This document shows positions 45,268 through 58,272 of a DNA stretch of 64,000 bases, in pieces; position 1 is the first letter of the stretch, and each line of letters starts with the position of its first letter. The translations under genes and the position numbers were made by a program. The notes beneath the pieces were generated by a model. That model saw only the letters and a program-made list of their open reading frames with translations, made no database searches and had not been told where the DNA came from. Source of the stretch: Rhinopithecus roxellana (lineage: Eukaryota; Chordata; Mammalia; Primates; Cercopithecidae); contig NC_044552.1 in NCBI RefSeq assembly GCF_007565055.1, positions 149,997,859-150,061,858 of the forward strand, in the 5' to 3' direction.

Positions 45268-48200
45268 ATGGTAGGAGTAAGCTCTTTCTTATCAATAATA
45301 ACATTGAATGTAAATGGACTAAACTCTGCAATCAAAAGACAGCGGCTGAATGGATAACAAAAACAAGACCCAATGATCTGTGGCCTGAAAAAAAACCCAC
45401 TTCACCTATAGAGAAAACACACAGACTAAAAATAAATGGATGGGAAAAGATATTCCATGCCAATGCAAACCAAAAAAGAGCAAGAGTAGTTATACTTACA
45501 TGAAATACCAAGTAGATTTTGAGACAAAAACTATCAGAAGAGACAAAGAAGGTCATTACATAATGATAAAGGGGTCGATTCAGCAAGACAGTATAATAAT
45601 TTAAAATATATAGGCACCCAACACTGGAGTACCCAGATATAGAAAGCAAATACTATTAGAGATGAAGAGAGAGATAGACCCCAGTACAATAACACCTAGA
45701 GACTCCAACACCTCACATCCATCATTGGACAGATCTTCCTGACAGAAAATCAGTAAAGAAAACATTGGACTTAATCTGCACTAAAGATCAAATAGATCTA
45801 ATAGGTATTAACAGAACATTTCATCCAAAGGCTGCAGAATGCAGATTATTTTCCTCAACACAGGAATCAGTCTCAAGGATAGATCATATGTTAGGTCACA
45901 AAACAAGTCTTAAAACATTAATAAAAAAGGAAATTATATCAAGCATCTTCTCTCTGACAACAATGGAAAAAAACAGATATCAATACAAGAGGAACTTGGG
46001 AAACTATACAAACCCATGGAAATTATACAAACACAATATGCTTCTGAATGACCAGGGGGTCAGTAAGGAGGTTAAGAAGGAAATTCAATAATTCATTCCT
46101 TGAAACTAATGATAATGGAAACCCAACTTGCCAAAACCTTTGGGAAACAGCAAAAGCAATACTAACAGGGACGTTTATAGCTACAAGTGCCTACATCAGA
46201 AAAGAAGAAAACTTTCATATAAATAACCTAACAATGCATCTTAAAAACTAGAAACGCAAGAGCAGACCAAACCCAGAAGTAGTAGAAAAGAAATAATGAA
46301 GATCAGAGCAGAAATAAATGAAATTCAAATGAAAAAACAATGCAAAAGATCAATGGAACTAAAAGTTGGGTTTTGAAAAGATAAACAAATTGACAAACCT
46401 TTAGCCACACTAAGAAAAAAAGAGAGAAGACCCAAATAAGTAAAATCAAAGATGAAAAATGAGACATTACAATTGATACCATGGAAATTCAAAGTATCAT
46501 TAACAGCTACTTTGAGCAACTATAGGCCAATAAATTGGAAAATCTAGAAGAAATGGATAAACTCCTAGATACATACAACCTACCAATTCTGAACCAAGAG
46601 GAAATCCAAAACCTCAACTAACCAATAACAAGTAATGAGATTGAACCCATAACAAAAAGTCTCCCAGAAAAGCCCAAGATCTGATTATTTCATTCCTGAA
46701 TTCTACCAAACATTTAGAGACGAACTAATACCAATCTTACTGAAACTATTTCAAAAAAGCAGAGAAGGAGGAAATACTTCCAAACTTATTATATGAGGCT
46801 AGTATTACCCTGATATCAAAACCACACAGACAGATTTTAAAAAAAAATCTACAGGCCAATATCACTGATGAATATTGATGCAAAAATCCTCAACTAAATA
46901 TTAGCAAACCAAATTCAACAACACATTAAAAAGATCATTCATCATGACCAATTGGGATTTATCCCAGGGATGCAAGGATGGCTTAGCATTTGCATATCAA
47001 TCAATGTGATACATCAGATCAATAGAATGAAGGACAAAAACCATATGATCATTTCCATTGATGCTGAAAAAGAATTTGATAAAATTCAACTTGTCATCAT
47101 GAGAAAAACCGTTAAGAAATTAGGTATAGAAGAAACATACCTCAACATAACAAAAACCATGTACAACAGATACACAGGTAGTGTCATACTGATTGGGGAA
47201 AAACTGAAAGCCTTTCCTCTAAGATCCAGGACACAGAAAGAATGCCCACTTTCACCATTGTTATTCCACATAGTACTGTAAGTCCTAGCTGGAGCAATCA
47301 GACAAGAGAAAAAAATAAAGAACATCAAAACTGGAAAAGAAGAAGTCAAATTATCCTTGTTGGTAGATGATATAACCTTATATTTGTAAAAAAAACAAAC
47401 AAACAAAAAAAAAAACACTAAAGACTCCACCCAAAAACTATTAGAACTGATCAAACAATTCAGTAAAGTTGCAGGATACAAAATCAACATACAAAAATCA
47501 GTAGCATTTCTATATGCTAACAGAGAATAATCTGAAATAGAAATCAAGAAAGCAATCCTGCTTATAATAGCTACAAATAAAATTTAAATCTTAGGGATTA
47601 ACTTAAGAAGTGAAAGATCTCTACAATGAAAACTATAAAACATTGATGGAAGAAACTGAAGGGGACACCAAAATTGAAGGCTATTTCATGTTCATGGGTT
47701 GGAAGAGTCAGCATGGTTAAAATGTGTATACTGCCCAAAGCAATCTACAGGGTCAATGCAATCCCTATGAAAGGATCAATGGCATTCTTCACAGAAAAAA
47801 AAAAAAAAAAAAAAAAAATCTAAAACGCATATGGAACCACAGGAGACCGAGAATAGCCTGAGCTATCCTAAGTAAAAAGAACAAAACTGACGGAATTACA
47901 TTACCTGACTTCAAATTATATGATAGTACTGTGGTAATCAAAAGGGTACTGGCATAAAAATAGACACATAGACCATCAGAACAGAATAGAGAACCCAGAA
48001 ACAAATCCACACACCTACAGGGAACTCATTTTTGACAAAGGTGCCAAGAACATACATTGGAGAAAAGACAGTGTCTTCAATAAATGGTGCTGGGAAAACG
48101 GGATATCCATATGCAGAAGAATGAAACTAGACCCCTATCTCTCACCATATAAAAAAAAAATTCAAAATGAATTAAAGACTTAAATCTAAGACCTCAAACT

Positions 48201-48950
48201 ATGAAACTACTAAAATAAAACCTTGGGGAAATTCTCCAGGACATTGGTCTGGGCAAAAAATTCTTGAGTAATACCCTGCAGCACGGGGAACCAAAGCAAA
48301 AATGGACAAATGGGATCACATCAAGTTAAAGAGCTTCTACGCAGCAAAGGAAACAATCAACAGAGAGACAACCCACAGAACGGGAGAAAATATTTTCAAA
48401 CTACCCACCTGATGAGGGATTAATAGCTAGAATGTATAAGGAGCTCAAACAACTCTATAGGAAAAATCTAAAAATTTGATTAAAATTTTTAATCAAAAAT
48501 TTTTTGATTTTTGAAGATCTGAGAAGACATAGAAAAGAAGACATACGAATGACAAACAGGTATATGAAAAGGTGCTCAGTCAACACCGTTGATCATCAGA
48601 GGAAGTGCAGATAAAGACTACAAAGAGATGCCATCTCACCCCAGTTAAAATGGCTTTTATCCAAAAGACAGGTAACAACAAATGCTGATGAGCATGTGGA
48701 GAAAATGGAACCCTTTTTCACTGTTGGTGGGAATGTAAATTAGTACAACCACTATGGAGAATAATTTGGAAGTTCCTCAAAAACTAAAAATAGAGCTGCC
48801 ATAGGATCCAGCAATCCCACTTCTAGGTATATACCCCCCCAAAAAAGGAAATCTGTGTATCGAAAAGATATCTGCGCTCCCATGCTTATGGCAGCACTAT
48901 TCACAACAGCCAACACTGAGAAGCAATCAAGTTGTCCATCAGCAAATGAA
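45268..48950 (+). pseudogene. L1 ORF2 pseudogene (endonuclease and reverse transcriptase remnants)
   Basis: ORF2p supplies the endonuclease and reverse transcriptase for retrotransposition. The start region (MVGVSSFLSIITLNVNG, then NSAIKRQRL) is the endonuclease N-terminus, with a stop soon after. A readable reverse-transcriptase part at 46,952-47,281 includes GFIPGMQGWLS and ISIDAEKEFDKIQ (motif A aspartate kept). The catalytic FADD motif near 47,351-47,374 reads LLVDDI, so the aspartates remain but the first residues changed. A 24-25-A run at 47,794-47,818 sits in coding sequence. Many stops and frameshifts make it inactive. The last codons (KKxWYxYTMEHY-like) pass into the 50-bp array. Confidence 0.88.
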
Positions 48951-51900
48951 TGAATAAAGAAACATGGTATGTATACACTATGGAGCACTATTCAGCCTTT
49001 GAATAAAGAAAACATGGTATGTATACACTATGGAGCACTATTCAGCCTTTGAATAAAGAAAACATGGTATGTATACACTATGGAGCACTATTCAGCCTTT
49101 GAATAAAGAAAACATGGTATGTATACACTATGGAGCACTATTCAGGAGCACTATTCAGCCTTTGAATAAAGAACACATGGTATGTATACACTATGGAGCA
49201 CTATTCAGCCTTTGAATAAAGAAAACATGGTAAGTATACACTATGGAGCACTATTCAGCCTTTGAATAAAGAAAACATGGTATGTATACACTATGGAGCA
49301 CTATTCAGCCTTTGAATAAAGAAAACATGGTACGTATACACTATGGAGCACTATTCAGCCTTTGAATAAAGAAAACATGGTATGTATACACTATGGGGCA
49401 CTATTCAGCCTTTGAATAAAGAAAACATGGTATGTATACACTATGGAGCACTATTCAGCCTTTGAATAAAGAAAACATGGTACGTATACACTATGGAGCA
49501 CTATTCAGCCTTTGAATAAAGAAAACATGGTACGTATACACTATGGAGCACTATTCAGCCTTTGAATAAAGAAAACATGGTACGTATACACTATGGAGCA
49601 CTATTCAGCCTTTGAATAAAGAAAACATGGTACGTATACACTATGGAGCACTATTCAGCCTTTGAATAAAGAAAACATGGTACGTACACACTATGGAGCA
49701 CTATTCAGCCTTTGAATAAAGAAAACATGGTACGTATACACTATGGAGCACTATTCAGCCTTTGAATAAAGAAAACATGGTATGTATACACTATGGAGTA
49801 CTATTCAGCCTTTGAATAAAGAAAACATGGTATGTGTACACTATGGAGCACTATTCAGCCTTTGAATAAAGACAGCCTTTGAATAAAGAAAACATGGTAT
49901 GTATACACTATGGAGTACTATTCAGCCTTTGAATAAAGAAAACATGGTACGTATACACTATGGAGTACTATTCAGCCTTTGAATAAAGAAAACATGGTAC
50001 GTATACACTACGGAGCACTATTCAGCCTTTGAATAAAGAAAACATGGTACGTATACACTATGGAGCACTATTCAGCCTTTGAATAAAGAAAACATGGTAC
50101 GTATACACTACGGAGCACTATTCAGCCTTTGAATAAAGAAAACATGGTACGTATACACTACGGAGCACTATTCAGCCTTTGAATAAAGAAAACATGGTAC
50201 GTATACACTACGGAGCACTATTCAGCCTTTGAATAAAGAAAACATGGTACGTATACACTACGGAGCACTATTCAGCCTTTGAATAAAGAAAACATGGTAC
50301 GTATACACTACGGAGCACTATTCAGCCTTTGAATAAAGAAAACATGGTACGTATACACTATGGAGCACTCTTCAGCCTTTGAATAAAGAAAACATGGTAC
50401 GTATACACTATGGAGCACTCTTCAGCCTTTGAATAAAGAAAACATGGTATGTATACACTATGGAGCACTCTTCAGCCTTTGAATAAAGAAAACATGGTAT
50501 GTATACACTACGGAACACTATTCAGCCTTTGAATAAGGAAAACATGGTACGTATACACTATGGAGCACTCTTCAGCCTTTGAATAAAGAAAACATGGTAC
50601 GTATACACTATGGAGCACTCTTCAGCCTTTGAATAAAGAAAACATGGTATGTATACACTATGGAGCACTCTTCAGCCTTTGAATAAAGAAAACATGGTAT
50701 GTATACACTACGGAGCACTATTCAGCCTTTGAATAAGGAAAACATGGTACGTATACACTACGGAGCACTATTCAGCCTTTGAATAAAGAAAACTTGGTAC
50801 GTATACACTATGGAGCACTCTTCAGCCTTTGAATAAAGAAAACATGGTACGTATACACTATGGAGCACTCTTCAGCCTTTGAATAAAGAAAACATGGTAC
50901 GTATACATTATGGAGCACTATTCAGCCTTTGAATAAAGAAAACATGGTACGTATACACTATGGAGCACTATTCAGCCTTTGAATAAAGAAAACATGGTAC
51001 GTATACACTATGGAGCACTATTCAGCCTTTGAATAAAGAAAACATGGTACGTATACACTATGGAGCACTATTCAGCCTTTGAATAAAGAAAACATGGTAC
51101 GTACACACTATGGAGCACTATTCAGCCTTTGAATAAAGAAAACATGGTACGTATACACTATGGAGCACTATTCAGCCTTTGAATAAAGAAAACATGGTAT
51201 GTATACACTATGGAGTACTATTCAGCCTTTGAATAAAGAAAACATGGTATGTGTACACTATGGAGCACTATTCAGCCTTGAATAAAGACAGCCTTTGAAT
51301 AAGAAAACATGGTAATGTATACACTATGGAGTACTATTCAGCCTTTGAATAAAGAAAACATGGGTACGTATCACTAGGGAGTACACAATGGAGTACTAGC
51401 CCTTGAATAAGAAAACATGGTACGTATACGACTACGGAGCACTATTCAGCCTTTGAATAAAGAAAACATGTACGTATACACTACGGAGCACTATTCACAG
51501 CCTTTGAATAGAGAAAACATGGTACGTATACACTACGAGCACTATTCAGCCTTTGAATAAAGAAACATGGTACGTATACACTATGGAGCACTATTCAGCC
51601 TTTGAAATAAGAAAACATGGTACGTATACACTATGGAGTACTATTCAGCCTTTGAATAAAGAAAACATGGTACGTATACACTATGGAGCTACTATTCAGC
51701 CTTTGAATAAAGAAAACATGGTACGTATACACTACGGAGCACTATTCAGCCTTTGAATAAAGAAAACATGGTACGTATACACTACGGAGCACTATTCAGC
51801 CTTTGAATAAAGAAAACATGGTACGTATACACTACGGAGCACTATTCAGCCTTTGAATAAAGAAAACATGGTACGTATACACTACTGGAGCACTATTCAG

Positions 51901-54900
51901 CCTTTGAATAAAGAAAACATGGTACGTATACACTACGGAGCACTATTCAGCCTTTGAATAAAGAAAACATGGTACGTATACACTACTGGAGCACTCTTCA
52001 GCCTTTGAATAAAGAAAACATGGTACGTATACACTATGGAGCACTATTCAGCCTTTGAATAAAGAAAACATGGTACGTATACACTATGGAGCACTCTTCA
52101 GCCTTTGAATAAAGAAAACATGGTACGTATACACTATGGAGCACTCTTCAGCCTTTGAATAAAGAAAACATGGTAGTATACACTATGGAGCACTCTTCAG
52201 CCTTGAATAAAGAAAACATGGTATGTATACACTACGGAAGCACTATTCAGCCTTTGAATAAGAAAACATGGTACGTATACACTATGAGCACTCTTCAGCC
52301 TTTGAATAAAGAAACATGGTACGTATACACTATGGAGCACTCTTCAGCCTTTGAATAAAGAAAACATGGTATGTATACACTATGGAGCACTCTTCAGCCT
52401 TTGAATAAAGAAAACATGGTATGTATACACTACGGAGCACTATTCAGCCTTTGAATAAGGAAACATGGTACGTATACACTACGGAGCACTATTCAGCCTT
52501 TGAATAAAGAAAACTTGGTACGTATACACTATGGAGCACTCTTCAGCCTTTGAATAAAGAAAACATGGTACGTATACACTATGGAGCACTCTTCAGCCTT
52601 TGAATAAAGAAAACATGGTACGTATACATTATGGAGCACTATTCAGCCTTTGAATAAAGAAAACATGGTACGTATACACTATGGAGCACTATTCAGCCTT
52701 TGAATAAAGAAAACATGGTACGTATACACTATGGAGTACTATTCAGCCTTTGAATAAAGAAAACATGGTATGTATACACTATGGAGTACTATTCAGCCTT
52801 TGAATAAAGAAAACATGGTATGTATACACTACGGAGCACTATTCAGCCTTTGAATAAAGAAAACATGGTATGTATACACTATGGAGTATATTCAGCCTTT
52901 GAATAAAGAAAACATGGTACGTATACACTATGGAGCACTATTCAGCCTTTGAATAAAGAAAACATGGTACGTATACACTATGGAGCACTATTCAGCCTTT
53001 GAATAAAGAAAACATGGTACGTATACACTACGGAGCACTATTCAGCCTTTGAATAAAGAAAACATGGTACGTATACACTATGGAGCACTATTCAGCCTTT
53101 GAATAAAGAAAACATGGTACGTATACACTATGGAGCACTATTCAGCCTTTGAATAAAGAAAACATGGTACGTATACACTATGGAGCACTATTCAGCCTTT
53201 GAATAAAGAAAACATGGTACGTATACACTATGGAGCACTATTCAGCCTTTGAATAAAGAAAACATGGTACGTATACACTATGGAGCACTATTCAGCCTTT
53301 GAATAAGGAAAACATGGTACGTATACACTATGGAGCACTATTCAGCCTTTGAATAAGGAAAACATGGTACGTATACACTATGGAGCACTCTTCAGCCTTT
53401 GAATAAGGAAAACATGGTACGTATACACTATGGAGCACTCTTCAGCCTTTGAATAAAGAAAACATGGTACGTATACACTATGGAGCACTCTTCAGCCTTT
53501 GAATAAAGAAAACATGGTACGTATACACTATGGAGCACTATTCAGCCTTTGAATAAAGAAAACATGGTACGTATACACTATGGAGCACTATTCAGCCTTT
53601 GAATAAAGAAAACATGGTACGTATACACTATGGAGCACTATTCAGCCTTTGAATAAAGAAAACATGGTACGTATACACTATGGAGCACTATTCAGCCTTT
53701 GAATAAAGAAAACATGGTATGTATACACTACGGAGCACTATTCAGCCTTTGAATAAAGAAAACATGGTATGTATACACTATGGAGTATATTCAGCCTTTG
53801 AATAAAGAAAACATGGTACGTATACACTATGGAGCACTATTCAGCCTTTGAATAAAGAAAACATGGTACATATACACTATGGAGCACTATTCAGCCTTTG
53901 AATAAAGAAAACATGGTACGTATACACTACGGAGCACTATTCAGCCTTTGAATAAAGAAAACATGGTACGTATACACTACGGAGCACTATTCAGCCTTTG
54001 AATAAAGAAAACATGGTACGTATACACTATGGAGCACTATTCAGCCTTTGAATAAAGAAAACATGGTACGTATACACTATGGAGCACTATTCAGCCTTTG
54101 AATAAAGAAAACATGGTACGTATACACTACGGAGCACTCTTCAGCCTTTGAATAAAGAAAACATGGTACGTATACACTACGGAGCACTATTCAGCCTTTG
54201 AATAAAGAAAACATGGTACGTATACACTACGGAGCACTCTTCAGCCTTTGAATAAAGAAAACATGGTACGTATACACTACGGAGCACTATTCAGCCTTTG
54301 AATAAAGAAAACATGGTACGTATACACTACGGAACACTATTCAGCCTTTGAATAAAGAAAACATGGTATGTATACACTATGGAGCACTATTCAGCCTTTG
54401 AATAAAGAAAACATGGTACGTATACACTACGGAGCACTATTCAGCCTTTGAATAAAGAAAACATGGTACGTATACACTACGGAGCACTATTCAGCCTTTG
54501 AATAAAGAAAACATGGTACGTATACACTATGGAGCACTATTCAGCCTTTGAATAAAGAAAACTTGGTACGTATACACTATGGAGCACTCTTCAGCCTTTG
54601 AATAAAGAAAACATGGTACGTATACACTATGCAGCACTCTTCAGCCTTTGAATAAAGAAAACATGGTACGTATACATTATGGAGCACTATTCAGCCTTTG
54701 AATAAAGAAAACATGGTACGTATACACTATGGAGCACTATTCAGCCTTTGAATAAAGAAAACATGGTACGTATACACTATGGAGTACTATTCAGCCTTTG
54801 AATAAAGAAAACATGGTATGTATACACTATGGAGTACTATTCAGCCTTTGAATAAAGAAAACATGGTATGTATACACTACGGAGCACTATTCAGCCTTTG

Positions 54901-55997
54901 AATAAAGAAAACATGGTATGTATACACTATGGAGTATATTCAGCCTTTGAATAAAGAAAACATGGTACGTATACACTATGGAGCACTATTCAGCCTTTGA
55001 ATAAAGAAAACATGGTACGTATACACTATGGAGCACTATTCAGCCTTTGAATAAAGAAAACATGGTACGTATACACTATGGAGCACTATTCAGCCTTTGA
55101 ATAAAGAAAACATGGTACGTATACACTATGGAGCACTATTCAGCCTTTGAATAAAGAAAACATGGTACGTATACACTATGGAGCACTATTCAGCCTTTGA
55201 ATAAAGAAAACATGGTACGTATACACTATGGAGCACTATTCAGCCTTTGAATAAAGAAAACATGGTACGTATACACTATGGAGCACTATTCAGCCTTTGA
55301 ATAAAGAAAACATGGTACGTATACACTATGGAGCACTATTCAGCCTTTGAATAAGGAAAACATGGTACGTATACACTATGGAGCACTATTCAGCCTTTGA
55401 ATAAGGAAAACATGGTACGTATACACTATGGAGCACTATTCAGCCTTTGAATAAGGAAAACATGGTACGTATACACTATGGAGCACTATTCAGCCTTTGA
55501 ATAAAGAAAACATGGTACGTATACACTATGGAGCACTATTCAGCCTTTGAATAAAGAAAACATGGTACGTATACACTATGGAGCACTATTCAGCCTTTGA
55601 ATAAAGAAAACATGGTACGTATACACTATGGAGCACTATTCAGCCTTTGAATAAAGAAAACATGGTACGTATACACTATGGAGCACTATTCAGCCTTTGA
55701 ATAAAGAAAACATGGTATGTATACACTATGGAGCACTATTCAGCCTTTGAATAAAGAAAACATGGTATGTATACACTATGGAGCACTATTCAGCCTTTGA
55801 ATAAAGAAAACATGGTATGTATACACTATGGAGCACTATTCAGCCTTTGAATAAAGAAAACATGGTATGTATACACTATGGAGCACTATTCAGCCTTTGA
55901 ATAAAGAAAACATGGTATGTATACACTATGGAGTACTATTCAGCCTTTGAATAAAGAAAACATGGTATGTATACACTATGGAGTACTATTCAGCCTT
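48949..55997 (+). repeat. 50-bp minisatellite of about 141 units derived from the L1 ORF2 tail
   Basis: Unit: TTTGAATAAAGAAAACATGG, then TACGTATACACTATGG, then AGCACTATTCAGCC, 50 bases in all. It descends from the L1 segment coding for the WxIYTMEYY region near the ORF2 stop: the flank before the first unit is ordinary L1, and the sequence after the last unit resumes L1 ('GGTGGAACCGCAAGTCATTT'). Recurrent unit variants are TATGTA/TACGTA, CTATGG/CTACGG, GCACT/GTACT, CTATT/CTCTT and AAAG/AAGG. Because 50 is not a multiple of 3 and each unit has stops, no protein is encoded. Most units carry AATAAA. Confidence 0.97.
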
Positions 55998-56342
55998 AAA
56001 TATAAAAAGAAGGAGATCCTGTCATTTGCAACAATGGGTGGAACCGCAAGTCATTTTGTTAAGTGAAATAAGCCAGGCACAGAAACACAAACCTCACATG
56101 TTTTCACTTATCTGTGGGAGCTAAAAATTAAAGCAATTGAACTCATGGAGATAGAGAGTAGAAGGATGGTTACCAGGGGCTGAGAACAGTAGTGAGAGGG
56201 TGGGGTGGTGGGGCAGGGGGACTTGGGATGGTTAATTGGTAAAAAAAATAGGAAGAGTGAATAAGACCTAGTATTTGCTAGCACAACTATATTGACTATA
56301 GTCAATAATAATTTAATTGTACATTTAAAAATAACTAAAGGA
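55998..56342 (+). mobile_element. L1 ORF2 end and 3'UTR, proximal part
   Basis: 'TTAAGTGAAATAAGCCAGGC', 'CATGTTTTCACTTATCTGTG', 'GATGGTTACCAGGGGCTGAG' and a G-rich tract at about 56,196-56,222 are L1 3' sequence. Confidence 0.9.
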
Positions 56343-56656
56343 GGCTGGGCGCAGTGGCTCACGCCTGTAATCCTAGCACTTTGGGAGGCCGAGGCGAGTG
56401 GATCACAAGATCAGGAGATCGATACCATCCTGGATAAGAGGATGAAACCCCATCTCTACTAAAAATACAAAAAAAAAAAAAAAAATAGCCGGGCGTGGTG
56501 GTGGGCACCTGCAGTCCCAGCTGCTCAGGAGCTGAGGCAGGAGAATGGCACGAACCCGGGAGGCAGAGCTTACAGTGAGCCAAGATCATGCCACTGCACT
56601 CCAGCCTAGGTGACAGAGTGAGACTCTGTCTCAAAATAAATACATAAATAATAAAA
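56343..56656 (+). mobile_element. Alu (AluY/S-like) inserted in the L1 3'UTR
   Basis: Full-length Alu with a target duplication of about 16 bases, AAAATAACTAAAGGA and neighbours (56,327-56,342 and 56,657-56,672). L1 sequence resumes directly afterwards. Confidence 0.97.
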
Positions 56657-56672
56657 TAAAATAACTAAAGGA

Positions 56673-56845
56673 GTATAATTGGATTGTTTGTAATACAAAG
56701 GATAAATGCTTGAGAGGATGGATATCCCCATTTACCCTGATGTGATTATTACACATTGCATGCCTGTATCAAAATATTTCATGTAACCCATAAATATATA
56801 TACCTACCATGTACCCACAATCATTAAAAAATAAAAAATAAAAAC
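56673..56845 (+). mobile_element. L1 3'UTR, distal part and tail
   Basis: 'GGATTGTTTGTAATACAAAG', 'ATTACACATTGCATGCCTGT' and an ending in AAAAAATAAAAAATAAAAA. Confidence 0.9.
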
Positions 56846-58255
56846 GAGTGTCCTATATTCCAGGAGAGAACCCAATATTTGAAAGAAAATAATGGAGAAT
56901 ATGAAACTTGAAGAATTATTCTGAGTTTTGAGGCCATGTAGCTACCTGGTTGCCTCAGAAGGATTCGCTCTGTTATGGAGCAATCTCTCCCATGTATTCT
57001 CAGCAGTTGGATTAGACCAGAGAGCAGAGCAGTCATATCTGCCCCTTGGAGCTCTGCTCTAGCAAAAAAAGAGAAAATAAACAAAGATGTAATAAATAAG
57101 CAAGATTATTATCAGAAATTGGCAAATAGAGTAAGAAGTGATTTTCCTGCCTTTCCTGCACAAATTGTACTTCGACCTTCAACGTAATCAAATAAGTCTG
57201 GATGATGACACTATTTCTTTTTTGAAAATTAATACCAGCTAATAATGATGTTTAAGGAATAACAGAAATAAAAAATTTCCACTTCTAATTTTAAAAATAT
57301 TAATTCATCAATAGATAAAACCACCGGACAACAGGTTGACACAGAGCCTCATAGCAGAGAGCTCTGGCTGTCCCAAGAGCCCAGTGTCCCTAAGAGTGGG
57401 CCTATCCAACACAGGATGCTTCCACCCTGCCACAGGGGAAGATCACAGCCCCACCAGGAGGTGCTCTTATAAAAATGTTCAGCCTGAGTATTATCAAGCC
57501 TTTAGTGCTAACTTCCAGAAATGGGGGTTACAGAAATGGGGGATAGAGGAACAAGCTAAATGACACCAAAAAAGGGAGCAAACAGAAAGATCCAGAAAAT
57601 GAGAACTTTCATAGTATAATTGACCAGTTATCAACACATGCATGGCATGAAAAAAAGGAGAAAAGGGTAGGGCAGCTTGAGAGGAAAAGAGACTTGTCAG
57701 ATTTCATGGTGAAATGCACCTGAGGGTTGTCAACATGCAGAAAGTTTTCAGCCAAGGATGTCTGGAACACACTGTGGGTGAAAAATGAGTTTATTACTTC
57801 CTGCAGGAAGGGTGACCTCTCACTGGTGGGAGGTGGGAGTGTCTCAATGAAAGGGTGTTAGAAATAACCTGTCACAGGATGGGACTTTGCTGGAGTAATT
57901 TGGGGAGGGTCTAAGGAAGATTAGACCCCTCACCATAGATTAGGTGCTGTCAGGAAGTGGGGGAAAGTCTATGAGTTGGGGGAAGGGCCAGTGAACCTCC
58001 TCCTAGGGAGAGCAGAGTGGAGTCAGGGTAAGGCTGGAGCTGGCACTCATTTAATCAGAGAGGAGCATTTGATGCCTGTGGGTTGCAGAGTGGCCGGGCC
58101 TCACATGGGTTTCTGTGAGCTTTTGCCCATCCACCAAAGCAGCAGGTTCAGCTGGGAGCTCCAGGGCAGCTCCAGGGTTCTTCCAGCTGCTTTTGTTCTT
58201 TCTCAGTATAAGTTTAAAACTGAATACAATCATTAAAAGACACTTTTAGTTCATC
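56846..58255. other. Unassigned sequence
   Basis: No coding gene recognised. The 57,700-58,240 part has LTR-like composition, but I cannot name a family. Confidence 0.4.
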
Positions 58256-58272
58256 AAAAAAGATAGATTATG

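Larger units (their letters stand above)
42385..56845 (+). mobile_element. Near-full-length old L1 (L1MA/L1PB-like) enlarged by an internal 7-kb minisatellite
   Basis: In order: GC-rich 5'UTR with internal duplication, broken ORF1 (43,830-44,748), a long AT-rich inter-ORF segment, broken ORF2 (from 45,268), a 50-bp tandem array inside the ORF2 tail (48,949-55,997), a 3'UTR, and an A-rich end near 56,845. The long inter-ORF spacer and the 3'UTR wording ('GGATTGTTTGTAATACAAAG', 'ATGCTTGAGAGGATGGATA') point to an older primate L1 rather than L1PA. Without the array it would be about 7.1 kb plus two Alus. The 5' border is uncertain (42,385 to 42,745) because an Alu half-element interrupts it. No target duplication was found. 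Confidence 0.85.

Noticed and set aside
46952..47281. A functional reverse transcriptase gene
   Set aside because: It is one readable part of a broken L1 ORF2, with stops on either side and a changed FADD motif.
51553..52358. Repetitive open frames (NKENMV, IHYGA pattern) as a repeat protein
   Set aside because: They exist only where base insertions or deletions shift the 50-bp units; intact units carry stops and the pattern is not maintained.
48949..55997. CRISPR-like array of regular repeats
   Set aside because: Units are directly adjacent with no spacers, derive from L1, and the host is a primate.
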